Source: a virus. Taken from it: a stretch of DNA of 64,000 bases. Shown here in pieces: positions 47,192 through 55,500 of the stretch. The notes under the pieces are model-generated. The model searched no databases. It had not been told where the DNA came from and was given only the letters and a program-made list of their open reading frames with translations. Numbering within the stretch: the stretch's first letter is position 1; each line of letters starts with the position of its first letter. Both the position numbers and the translations under genes were made by a program. Where the stretch lies: positions 1 through 64,000 of IMG/VR virus record IMGVR_UViG_3300032288_003197, one strand, 5' to 3'.

Positions 47192-47929
47192 TCAACGTTC
47201 TTCTATGTAATCTTGACTGAGATCTTGTTTTTGTCTACGCTTCTGGAACAGGCGTACCGCAATGTCAGCTTCGTCGGGTGTTCGAAAGCGTGATGGCAAT
47301 GCTTTGTTGTTTCTGCGCAGTTCGTATCCTTGCTTGTCGTCACCCCAGCATTCCAAACAAGAACCATCTTCCATGGCGTAGGTTTTTACAGGCGCTTCGC
47401 TCACAGCTGACATTGGTGCAGCAGGTGCAGCCACAGCAGCCGCAATATGATCTTCTATGCCATGTGCCACTTCTGAATCAGCTGGATCACCAATGGGTTG
47501 CACATCTTGGTCCCAGGTGGCATTTTCTTCGACTTCGCTTTCGGTTTGCGGATCATCGTCAATGTTTAATTCGGCCTTGGCCTTGCGAACCAAGCGGCGA
47601 TCGAGACGATTTTCGCGCTCCAATTTCTCAAGATAGTCTGCAAAGTTTGCCTTGACCTTGCCCAGCATGTCTTCTTCAATGCCCTGCATGGCTTCTTCCA
47701 AGGCATTCTTTTTGGGTTCAACGGAATCGCCCACTAACTTGCCATCCATGGGATGTTTTTGATAGGGTTTCTTTGACAGTGTGGGTGAGATGTCTCGGGG
47801 CTTGAACAATGCAGGTAGCTGTCCTGCTGATCGTTGTTGAGGATTCAAGCCGTGTTTGACTGAAACTGGTGTGGTCTTGCCCTCGATCAAGGCCAGGCGT
47901 TCGATTATCTTGTAGATTGGGTCACTCAT
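47192..47929 (-). CDS. Phage protein, probable head-associated (245 aa)
   Basis: MSDPIYKIIERLALIEGKTTPVS carries LIE-G near the start, a possible prohead-protease site. NALEEAMQGIEEDMLGKVKANFADYLEKLERENR is a long helix (read in two halves), followed by an acidic Ala-rich linker and a C-terminal CLECWGDDKQGYELRRNNKALPSRF domain. Ends overlap both neighbours by ATGA. No known family. Confidence 0.6.
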   Translation of the reverse strand: MSDPIYKIIERLALIEGKTTPVSVKHGLNPQQRSAGQLPALFKPRDISPTLSKKPYQKHPMDGKLVGDSVEPKKNALEEAMQGIEEDMLGKVKANFADYLEKLERENRLDRRLVRKAKAELNIDDDPQTESEVEENATWDQDVQPIGDPADSEVAHGIEDHIAAAVAAPAAPMSAVSEAPVKTYAMEDGSCLECWGDDKQGYELRRNNKALPSRFRTPDEADIAVRLFQKRRQKQDLSQDYIEER

Positions 47930-48369
47930 GCTCGCTCATCTTTCAGGAAACTTCTCAACATCCAGCCATGCTTTTGATGGGCATCGATGCGTTCTGCTAT
48001 GAAGTTGGCAATGCCCTGCTGATTTTCTTGTTCAGCAGTGGCAAATGTTTCGTTGAGCAATTCAAGAAGTTGATCGTTGTTGGCCAATAATTCTTGAATC
48101 ATGAGACGAGCACGCGGAATCTTGGTTTGTCCTTTGATAATTGACAGTTCTGCAAAACGTTCAAAACTGCCTGGGCTGTAGTCTCCCATGGCACGAATGT
48201 ATTCAGCAGTCTGGTCTATACTACCATCGTAGACTTCTTCGTATAGATTACCAAAGAACTCGTGCAATTGTGCAAAGTCTGGTCCTTCTACGTTCCAGTG
48301 AAATAGTTGGGCCTTGATACTGAATGCGTATTCAGTTGCCAGGAGAATTTTTAAACTGTCCGCGAGCAC
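47926..48369 (-). CDS. Dps/ferritin-like protein
   Basis: 147 residues of a four-helix bundle. FSIKAQLFHWNVEGPDFAQL matches the Dps first helix with its ferroxidase His and Asp region, NLYEEVYDGSIDQTAEYIRAMG the second helix, and IDAHQKHGWMLRSFL the last. Dps proteins oxidise Fe(II) and bind DNA. In a phage it could protect DNA against peroxide or be packaged. Sits among capsid-targeted candidates. Confidence 0.8.
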   Translation of the reverse strand: MLADSLKILLATEYAFSIKAQLFHWNVEGPDFAQLHEFFGNLYEEVYDGSIDQTAEYIRAMGDYSPGSFERFAELSIIKGQTKIPRARLMIQELLANNDQLLELLNETFATAEQENQQGIANFIAERIDAHQKHGWMLRSFLKDERA

Positions 48370-48547
48370 GATTTCGATTCCTTTTGTATTCTTTAGGCGT
48401 GTTCGGAGTAGGATCCGAACTCGTTACATATTTACCTGTGAGCATGCTTCCGCCTGATCTTGATATCATGCCCATGGGCATGACAACCGGAGCAAATCCG
48501 CCGCTGACAGTGCCCGCTGAGCTTTCCATTATTTCATGTATTTTCAT
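48332..48547 (-). CDS. Small phage protein (71 aa) with protease-site-like head
   Basis: MKIHEIMESSAGTVSGGFAPVVMPMG..., IME-S at residues 6-9. Gly/Met-rich middle (GMISRSGGSMLTGKYV) and basic end. Overlaps both neighbours. Possibly an internal head peptide after cleavage. Confidence 0.65.
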   Translation of the reverse strand: MKIHEIMESSAGTVSGGFAPVVMPMGMISRSGGSMLTGKYVTSSDPTPNTPKEYKRNRNRARGQFKNSPGN

Positions 48548-48842
48548 CAACGGATTTCCATATTGTTACACAGCCATGTTGATCCACTGAGCCTGATCCT
48601 GACTGAATTTTATAGTTGGCGGCGTGCAATTTTACATCACAATCAGTGTCTACAAGTTCATATCTTACTTGATACGTGCCCGGTGCACCCTGTATAACCA
48701 GGGCTTCTTCCAAGTACATGTCACTCCAGATCCAGGTGCGTTCTGTAAACAGTTCATCGTTGACATAACATCTATAACGTGGGGGATTGCGAAACCACTC
48801 GCAGTCCACATCAACCACAACAGTGACACATTCATTTTGCAT
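48534..48842 (-). CDS. Small beta-rich phage protein (102 aa)
   Basis: MQNECVTVVVDVDCEWFRNPPRYRC..., repeated strands with RTWIWSDMYLEEALVIQGAPGTYQV, plan of a carbohydrate-binding or Ig-like beta sandwich. Three Cys. Virion decoration is possible but not shown. Confidence 0.6.
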   Translation of the reverse strand: MQNECVTVVVDVDCEWFRNPPRYRCYVNDELFTERTWIWSDMYLEEALVIQGAPGTYQVRYELVDTDCDVKLHAANYKIQSGSGSVDQHGCVTIWKSVDENT

Positions 48843-48883
48843 ATGATATTTAGCAAAATGTATGCCTATATTTTTGTGTTTGA

Positions 48884-50035
48884 TTACTTGGGCACTACAC
48901 CAATGGGAAAATTTCTACCATAAAATGTCTTGATACTGTGAACACGATTGGAGTTGGGATAAAAAGTAAAATATTTAGAATCAATCATGTTGGTGTGAGC
49001 GTTCAACGTACTTTGCCAAGCCTCTAGTGCTGTGGTTTTTTCTCGCATGATCCAGGAATGTTGCGAGCTCCACACAGTTGAATCTGCTTTGTCGGCTTGA
49101 AAAATGTTGAGATCCCAGTCTGGGTAAATGATACTTTTTATCAAGTTCTGTCGGTATGCTGTGTATTTTGATTGTGTGTCAAACAAGTGTTTTAATTTGG
49201 GATTGGCCAACACATGTTGGTATATCAGGTGTGCTTGTTCGCGCACAATCTCTGGCATGTCGCCGCTCCAATAAAAATACTCAACCACACGATTTTCGGG
49301 CACATGAGATGACTTGAAGAAACAGTGATTGTCCCCGACAATCACACAAAAAATATTTTTTTCAATGAACACCTCGGGTTTGTCGCAGCCCAAAATTATA
49401 GCAGCACGATCGATTTTTTTGTTGATTTCGCTGAATCTCCGGGCCACATTTTTGTATCGTTTGGTGCTTTGATACGGCCCCATGTGGCTGATGGTAAAGG
49501 TATGTTCGGTATCTTCTATGGATAAATCTTCGGTGGTGTCGGTGATGGTTATTTTTATTCGGGGATGGTGCTCCCTAACATAGTTTAACATGGGTTTGAT
49601 GGCTAGTTCCCATTCGCTGATGTGATTGTACGGTGTGGGATCATTGGACACTGTCCAGTCACTGGTGTGTTTCAACGGCCAGTCACATATGATTTCATCC
49701 AGGTGTATGTTGTTGCTGATAAAACTTTTCAGTATGGTGGTGCTGTCAGATCCACCGCTGAAACACAGCATCAGGTAATCATAGCGGTCTCGCAATTGTT
49801 GCGCTCGCTGTCGGTACAGAGATCTAATGTCCACCTGCAACGGACGGCGCCAATCAAGAGATCTAAATTGCGCACTATTAAATTCCCACTTAACGTCCTG
49901 CTGGGTTTTTGATGCATACATCAAGGCATTGAATTTGAAATTAAAATTCTTGTTTCCTACGATGTAGTATCCGTTTTTCTCCACAAGCGGAACCGTGGCT
50001 GAATCATCTTCGAGCTGAATATTAAGTGGAGTCAT
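48884..50035 (-). CDS. PP-loop ATP pyrophosphatase-type enzyme (paralogue 2)
   Basis: 383 residues. RQRAQQLRDRYDYLMLCFSG then GSDSTT (PP-loop residues 93-100). N-terminal YYIVGNKNFNFKFNALMYAS aligns with the same part of the protein at 12352-13536, as do HLDEIICDWP, LGCDKPEVFIEKN and EYFYWSGDMPEIVREQAH. The two are clear paralogues some 35 kb apart, diverged over most of their length. Reaction unknown. Confidence 0.7.
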   Translation of the reverse strand: MTPLNIQLEDDSATVPLVEKNGYYIVGNKNFNFKFNALMYASKTQQDVKWEFNSAQFRSLDWRRPLQVDIRSLYRQRAQQLRDRYDYLMLCFSGGSDSTTILKSFISNNIHLDEIICDWPLKHTSDWTVSNDPTPYNHISEWELAIKPMLNYVREHHPRIKITITDTTEDLSIEDTEHTFTISHMGPYQSTKRYKNVARRFSEINKKIDRAAIILGCDKPEVFIEKNIFCVIVGDNHCFFKSSHVPENRVVEYFYWSGDMPEIVREQAHLIYQHVLANPKLKHLFDTQSKYTAYRQNLIKSIIYPDWDLNIFQADKADSTVWSSQHSWIMREKTTALEAWQSTLNAHTNMIDSKYFTFYPNSNRVHSIKTFYGRNFPIGVVPK

Positions 50036-50075
50036 TGAAAAATTACTTACCGATGACTCTGTTGGTGTTAGTTTT

Positions 50076-50300
50076 TTATGCTATTTGTACCACGTTGGTA
50101 ATCACAGAATCTTTGCCGTACTGTGCCATCAGCAGCTGACGAGCCATTGCGGGATTCTTGGCAAATATGGCCACATCCATAGAATTGGTATACAATTCGT
50201 TTTTGACTTTGACTCGGGCTTGGTACACATGAAATCCAGGTACCACTGCTTCCTGTAAATTGTACTGCGATCCGCGAGAGTTGTTTTGATATTGTTTCAT
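50076..50300 (-). CDS. Small phage protein (74 aa)
   Basis: MKQYQNNSRGSQYNLQEAVVPGFHVYQARVKV..., ending DSVITNVVQIA. Looks like a Lsr2-free, beta-alpha-beta small domain (VYQARVKVKNELYTNSMDVAIFAK). ATG 50300 overlaps the region after the next gene's stop. LQE-A near residue 17 is another possible protease site. Confidence 0.65.
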   Translation of the reverse strand: MKQYQNNSRGSQYNLQEAVVPGFHVYQARVKVKNELYTNSMDVAIFAKNPAMARQLLMAQYGKDSVITNVVQIA

Positions 50301-50301
50301 T

Positions 50302-50730
50302 TTAGTCGGCTGCTTTGTTGCGATCTTTTTCGGTGATGGGTCCGCCTGTGATCCAGGCCTTGCAACTACGTGAGCCCGCGCACTTGAAATGCAGGAAATT
50401 ACAGTAACCAAGGTCTGCCAAGTTGATACTGGCATTGGCATCCACTGCGGGCTCATCTCCTCGGATACCGTTGGCAATGCATTCTCTCATGCTGTCACTG
50501 ACATCAAAAGCTCCGCAGTTGCCGCACTGCATGGTCCGGGCAGTGGCCACGCTGACTTTGAATATTTTTGCGCTTTTCTTCCAGTAGTCTTCGGCACGAT
50601 CAGGATTGGCAGGTCCGTAGTGATAATCGTCTATGGCCCGTTGACGGTTTTTCAAGTTCACATCTATGTCATGTGTTGCTGTGGGGCAACCTTTTTCGAT
50701 TGCCTCCAGTAGATTGATATAGTTTCTCAT
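50302..50730 (-). CDS. Phage protein with Cys clusters and protease-site head (142 aa)
   Basis: MRNYINLLEAIEKGCPTATHD... has LLE-A at residues 7-10, close to T4 internal-protein leaders. Then MQCGNCGAFDVSDSMREC and GYCNFLHFKCAGSRSCKAW, two Cys-rich knuckles fit for zinc or an iron-sulphur centre. Function unknown; likely packaged. Confidence 0.65.
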   Translation of the reverse strand: MRNYINLLEAIEKGCPTATHDIDVNLKNRQRAIDDYHYGPANPDRAEDYWKKSAKIFKVSVATARTMQCGNCGAFDVSDSMRECIANGIRGDEPAVDANASINLADLGYCNFLHFKCAGSRSCKAWITGGPITEKDRNKAAD

Positions 50731-51383
50731 CATGTATTTACTTGAAAACTAAAACCAATTTGATTTGGAGTTAGCCCAACATGTGCAATTTTTAAAAATC
50801 CTTTGCTTCTGCACAGACTCAAATATGATATAGGAATTTGATTTTTAAAAGTGCAAAAGTTGAGAATGGCAACGGCGGATATATTAGATGATGGACATGC
50901 TTTTGCAGCAAGTCTTGACGATTCATAAGTCCCCCACGGAGTCACATAATGTCCTTTATAGTTAGGATTGTTTTTTCCAGTTTTGGATTCTGAATAATTT
51001 TTTCTTGCAATGGCACTACGTGATGGTTGTGTGCAACCTTTCTTTTGTTCGCTTACAAATTTAGATACTTGTATTCTTAAATTTTCATAAAGTTGAGACT
51101 TTTTGACTCGATTATATCGACTCGACTTACCTCTTCCTGTTAGATAAAACACAGATGATATCATCTTCCTTTTATCCATTCCTGCGGTCATTTTAGTAAG
51201 CAAGATATGACAAATAAAATGTTCACGTGCAGTCAATGCAACAAGATTTACTTTTGCGTCGGTGCCGCCCAGGCTACGAGGAATAATGTGATGCTTTTCT
51301 GTATAACAAGAAATTGATCTTGTTTTTGCTCTGTCTATTATTTTGTAATATACTCGAGTATATTTGTTATCTATAAATATCAT
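50730..51383 (-). CDS. HNH homing endonuclease
   Basis: 217 residues from ATG 51383. Y-TEKHHIIPRSLGG is the HH-I-PRSLGG form of the HNH motif, followed by NLVALTAREHFICHILL; a NUMOD-like repeat area appears later (RKNYSESKTGKNNPNY, GTYESSRLAAKACPSSN). Inserted between two probable capsid-protein genes. AATAAATA, a near-late promoter, lies about 60 bases upstream, and a GCGTT/AACGC hairpin in the leader. Confidence 0.85.
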   Translation of the reverse strand: MIFIDNKYTRVYYKIIDRAKTRSISCYTEKHHIIPRSLGGTDAKVNLVALTAREHFICHILLTKMTAGMDKRKMISSVFYLTGRGKSSRYNRVKKSQLYENLRIQVSKFVSEQKKGCTQPSRSAIARKNYSESKTGKNNPNYKGHYVTPWGTYESSRLAAKACPSSNISAVAILNFCTFKNQIPISYLSLCRSKGFLKIAHVGLTPNQIGFSFQVNT

Positions 51384-51442
51384 TGCTGATGCCCTCCACG
51401 GCGTTAGGGTAGTTGGGAACGCCAATTCCGCGAACTACACTT

Positions 51443-52003
51443 TTATTTATTCTTTTTTGCTTTCCCGCGACGCATGTTCAACTGCCACTGAGCCATTCTT
51501 CTTCGTTCTCCGGTGCTTGACTTAGCAATTTTGGATAGCTGTGCGAGAGTTGGTTTTTTTGGAATACCAACTCTTCTGCTCAATCCTTTGCGTCCGGGAT
51601 TCTTGCCGTCCGCAAAGTTTTCATTGAGTCTAGTCAACGCTTGTTGCAATCCTGGATGTAAAGGTTCGGGCCAATCTCCGGCTTCTACCCAACATGAGTC
51701 CTGACTTTCAGAGTTTAGTCGGGGTTCAAATTCATGTGGCACATGTCCAATATAAGTGGCATAGCGTTGATTCATCATCAAGGGCTCCAGCTTCAACGGT
51801 CCGGTGTATCCACCTTCTTCTGCCAGCTCTCTGCGCACTGTTTGTTCTAGTGTTTCGCCAGGCTCGCGTCCACCGCCCCAGGTTGACCATACACCGGGAT
51901 CACCGACGTCTTCACTGCGTTGCTGTAAGCACCAACGGCCGGTATCTGCTGCTCGAAGGATGCAGCCTGCTGCTCGAGGTTCAGTGAATTCTCGGGCTCT
52001 CAT
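51443..52003 (-). CDS. NUDIX hydrolase with capsid-targeting-like head
   Basis: 186 residues. MRAREFTEPRAAG resembles the T4 internal-protein leader. WSTWGGGREPGETLEQTVRR and ELAEEGGY together form the NUDIX box Gx5Ex7REUxEExGU. The last 60 residues are strongly basic (RKGLSRRVGIPKK, RRRMAQWQLNMRRGKAKKNK), fit for DNA binding in the head. NUDIX enzymes cleave nucleoside diphosphate-X compounds. Packaging is inferred. ATGA overlap with the gene upstream. Confidence 0.8.
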   Translation of the reverse strand: MRAREFTEPRAAGCILRAADTGRWCLQQRSEDVGDPGVWSTWGGGREPGETLEQTVRRELAEEGGYTGPLKLEPLMMNQRYATYIGHVPHEFEPRLNSESQDSCWVEAGDWPEPLHPGLQQALTRLNENFADGKNPGRKGLSRRVGIPKKPTLAQLSKIAKSSTGERRRMAQWQLNMRRGKAKKNK

Positions 52004-52551
52004 GCTTGACCTCGTATGCGATCAAAAAAGCTGGGCCCTGGCCTACCTCGTACTTTGCCATGTCTGCGATGTTGTTCGGCGTAGTTGTAATATTTGCCCA
52101 CAACATCAAAACCGTAAGTAAAAAATATTGCCGCTGGCGGTCGAGTCATTCTTATAATACCCACACGCTGTTTGCCAGCAGGTGCTGCCACAGCTTGACG
52201 ATCGCCGTCTTTTACTGTTTGCAGCCAAGCATTGGGTTTGAGTTTGACCAACCAAGCATATGGTTTGTCTGTGGCATAGGCCCCATGAATTTCTTTGAGA
52301 TAATATGCGGCAGGATAAAACCACAAGCTACGGCGTCCAGTGTTTTGTCCCAGAGCATCGAAGTCAAAGTTGGGATCATCAACATCAGGAGTTTTCTTGA
52401 ACGTTTGTTTATTGCTGAAGCCCAACTTGTCTGTGTCAGTGAATCGCACAAAGTAATCGTCCACACTGCCGCCGTGTCGGCGAACATCAGCAATGATCTG
52501 ATCACGCACTGGCGGAACTCGGGCTTCTACAATGAACTCTTGTGCTCTCAT
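52000..52551 (-). CDS. Probable injected capsid protein (183 aa)
   Basis: MRAQEFIVEARVPP is very close to the T4 capsid-targeting leader MKTYQEFIAEA, with cleavage expected after IVE. The body (DTDKLGFSNKQTFKKTPDVDDP, GRRSLWFYPAAYYLKEI, PYAWLVKLKPNAWL, FFTYGFDVVGKYYNYAEQHRRHG) is a mixed alpha/beta domain that I cannot name. An ADP-ribosyltransferase-like toxin fold was considered but no R-S-E triad is convincing. Confidence 0.7.
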   Translation of the reverse strand: MRAQEFIVEARVPPVRDQIIADVRRHGGSVDDYFVRFTDTDKLGFSNKQTFKKTPDVDDPNFDFDALGQNTGRRSLWFYPAAYYLKEIHGAYATDKPYAWLVKLKPNAWLQTVKDGDRQAVAAPAGKQRVGIIRMTRPPAAIFFTYGFDVVGKYYNYAEQHRRHGKVRGRPGPSFFDRIRGQA

Positions 52552-52563
52552 GTTATCGTCTCA

Positions 52564-55500
52564 TCATCTCATGATTGGGAGTACTTCTACTTGGGTTCCG
52601 TATGTATAACCTTGTTGCGCCAGCCAGCGAGTTGCAACACGATTTGCATCACCTTGACTGTTGCCCACACCACCAAATCGATACAGCTCGCGACCATTGT
52701 TGTCGACCACTTGCCACTCGCCTGTGAACCTGCCGCTGGCAGCAAGACCTTGATCTATTAGACTGCCAGGATCTGAACTTTGCTGTGTGCTCGGAGTCTG
52801 CGTAGCCAGTGGAATATCAAGTTCAACGTCAGTGACTCCCGGTATAGGCACAGATTGATATTGAGCTGCTCGTTGACGTTGTAGGTCTAGAGTGGATCCA
52901 GGAACAGGTGGTTGTCCTAATCGTTGGCCGGGATCATATCTCAGTTGCCATTCTCCAGGATTCTCACGGCTCCATTGCAGCAACACTGTGTCGGCATCGC
53001 CGGCATCTGCTGCCATGAAACGATAGGCGATTGGATCGTCCACAGAGGCACGGTTTCTCACTATAACATAGGAGCCATCAGGATTGCTGGGACGACCGTT
53101 CACAGTCGGTCCTGCACTTTTCGGTGCGGATCCTTGATATGGGCGAAGCGGTTTTGCTCGTAGAGATTGCGCAGCCTGACTCATTGGATGAATTCCCCAC
53201 TCTCGTACCGCAGCAGCAATGGCTTCTTGCGCATTGCTGGCCACAACTTCTATGCTGCGAGTGTTTTCCCATTCCACATTCCACCACATGGCACCAGTTT
53301 GTTTGCCCTTGGCCACACTGCGTTGCAACTGTGCTTGGCGCACAAAACTCTTCAAGGCCTGCTGAGGCAAATCACCAACTGCATATTTTGTAAAGTATTG
53401 TATTGTGTCTGTATCTGCTGAATCTTTTGACAACAACTTGTACAGCTTTTTTTGATATTCTTCTCGATATGCTTCAGGATCCAGGGCCGCGCTCATGGCC
53501 ACTGTAAATCTCAACAATGTGTTTTCAATTTGATCAAAGTTTTCGTTGAGCCAATCACCACCTGGTGAGCGAAATTCTATCCAGCCCTCTTTGGTGTTGA
53601 TACTGGTGTATTTTCCTGTTTCACCTGAATGTATGGCCTTGGATGCCAAGTCCTCCATGTGTCCGCGCATTTTGTTCAGCAGCGATTGTGCAGCATTAGG
53701 ATCCTGTTTTACTCTGTCTTTGACAATTTTCAAAGCAGATTCACAATAGGAGTTGCTGGATCTGCCAAATGTGTCCAGTACATATTGATCGCCCATGAGC
53801 AAGGCCAGTTTAACAAAGTCTAATCGGTCCTGAGAATATCCCGGCACCGAAATGTTGATGTGTAAACCTGTGCTGCTATTGGTGTAACAACCACGACTCG
53901 TGGCCCAGGCCTTGACTTTGTTAAGATCACTCAGCATTTGATCAATGGGCAAGGGCGGAGATACAAATTCTAGACCGGCATCGTTGTGGTCGTCGGCTTC
54001 AATACTGCCATCAGGCTCTACCACATAGTGTCCGGCTTCTCTGCGACCTTGACTATAGCTAGAGCTGGTATTGACAGGACGACCGATGGCCGCTTCAAAA
54101 TCGTCACCAACGCTGTCTATAGCAGTATTGGTTTCTGGATATACCCAGTGCGGCCAGTTAACATCATAGTTACGGAGAACATCACGCATGGTTTCAATAC
54201 CTTCTGACTCCAACCACTCTGATTCCAGGGCCGCATTTTCATTAAATTCTTCGCTCCATTCTTCATAGGCAGCATCCATGTCGCTGCTGCCCACACCGTC
54301 AAGGGCTGCGTCGTGTTTTTCTTGAACCAATTCTTCAATCTTGGATCTGAGTTCTTCATCGTTGACGCCAAACTCAGGAGCACTGTCTAGAATTTGTTGT
54401 TCGGCTTCTTGGCGCCATTCATCTTCGTAGGTTCGCCAAAGCCAGTCACGAACATAATCATCAACGTCTTCTTTCCACTGTTGCTCTCTCCGCTCTTCCA
54501 ACCACTCATAATATTGATTGGTCATTTCTTCCCGCAAGTCGGCAATCTCTCTACCACCGTTGTATTCGCCGTCATCAAAGAATCGAACTGCATCTTCAAT
54601 GTCACCTACTGATTCGTTGTAATTCCAATCGGGCTCTGGGTCGACGCTGCCTACGCCATCGCCATTATCAATATCTACGTTGGGCACAACCATTTCAAAT
54701 TCCATGCCCGCACGTGCACCGGTTTTTGCAGCTTCTTGACGCAGATTGCTGGGACTCATTCGAATCTCGCCCAGCACTTCATCTTCTAATAGTTCAAACT
54801 CTCTACGCAGGCTTTCCACCAGATCATCTTCTTCGTCTACATTGTACGTGGGATCTGTCTTGATCTTACGCATGCCTGCAGGTTGCTGGGGATCCTTGGG
54901 GTCAATGTCTGTGACGTCAAGTCCTGTGGCTTTGAGATCTTTGATAAATTTGTGTTCGGTTTCTTCGTCGCCGAAGCTTATGATAGCACTGGGCGGTCCC
55001 TTGCCAAAATCATGTTTGCCCAGGCCTTTCATGTTGCTGATATGCTGTCCCAACTTATACCAATCATACACATCACTCACATCCACTCGCACAGTGCCTG
55101 CAGGCATGGTAGGCGGAGTCTCAGGACCCAGGGGCTGATTCAGTTCGCGATACTGGCCGGGACCTTGGCTGGGCTGTGGCATACGACCTTCGCGTAGGTT
55201 CACAGTTTTCATAAGCAACGCAGGTTTACCTTGACTGTCGGTGTCCAAGGCCAGCTTGTTGGCTTCCCGGCCAACTTGACCTGGTTTGATGTCCACAGTC
55301 AGAGCCATTGAGTAACGTGGATCGCGAGCTTGTTTTTTGTTCTTGGGAATGTAGCCACTTGCACTTTCCTCTAGCGACACATCTCGAAACATTTCAGGGT
55401 GTTTGTCCGCCCAGTGACGCATGATTCTGCCGGCCATGGCATTGGCTTCATCTTCCCAGGGACTGCCTGTACCACCTGCATCGTCCGGCAAAGTTTGCAG

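Noticed and set aside
52000-52551. Injected ADP-ribosyltransferase, by analogy with T4 Alt
   Set aside because: No convincing Arg-Ser-Glu triad; only the capsid-targeting leader is supported.
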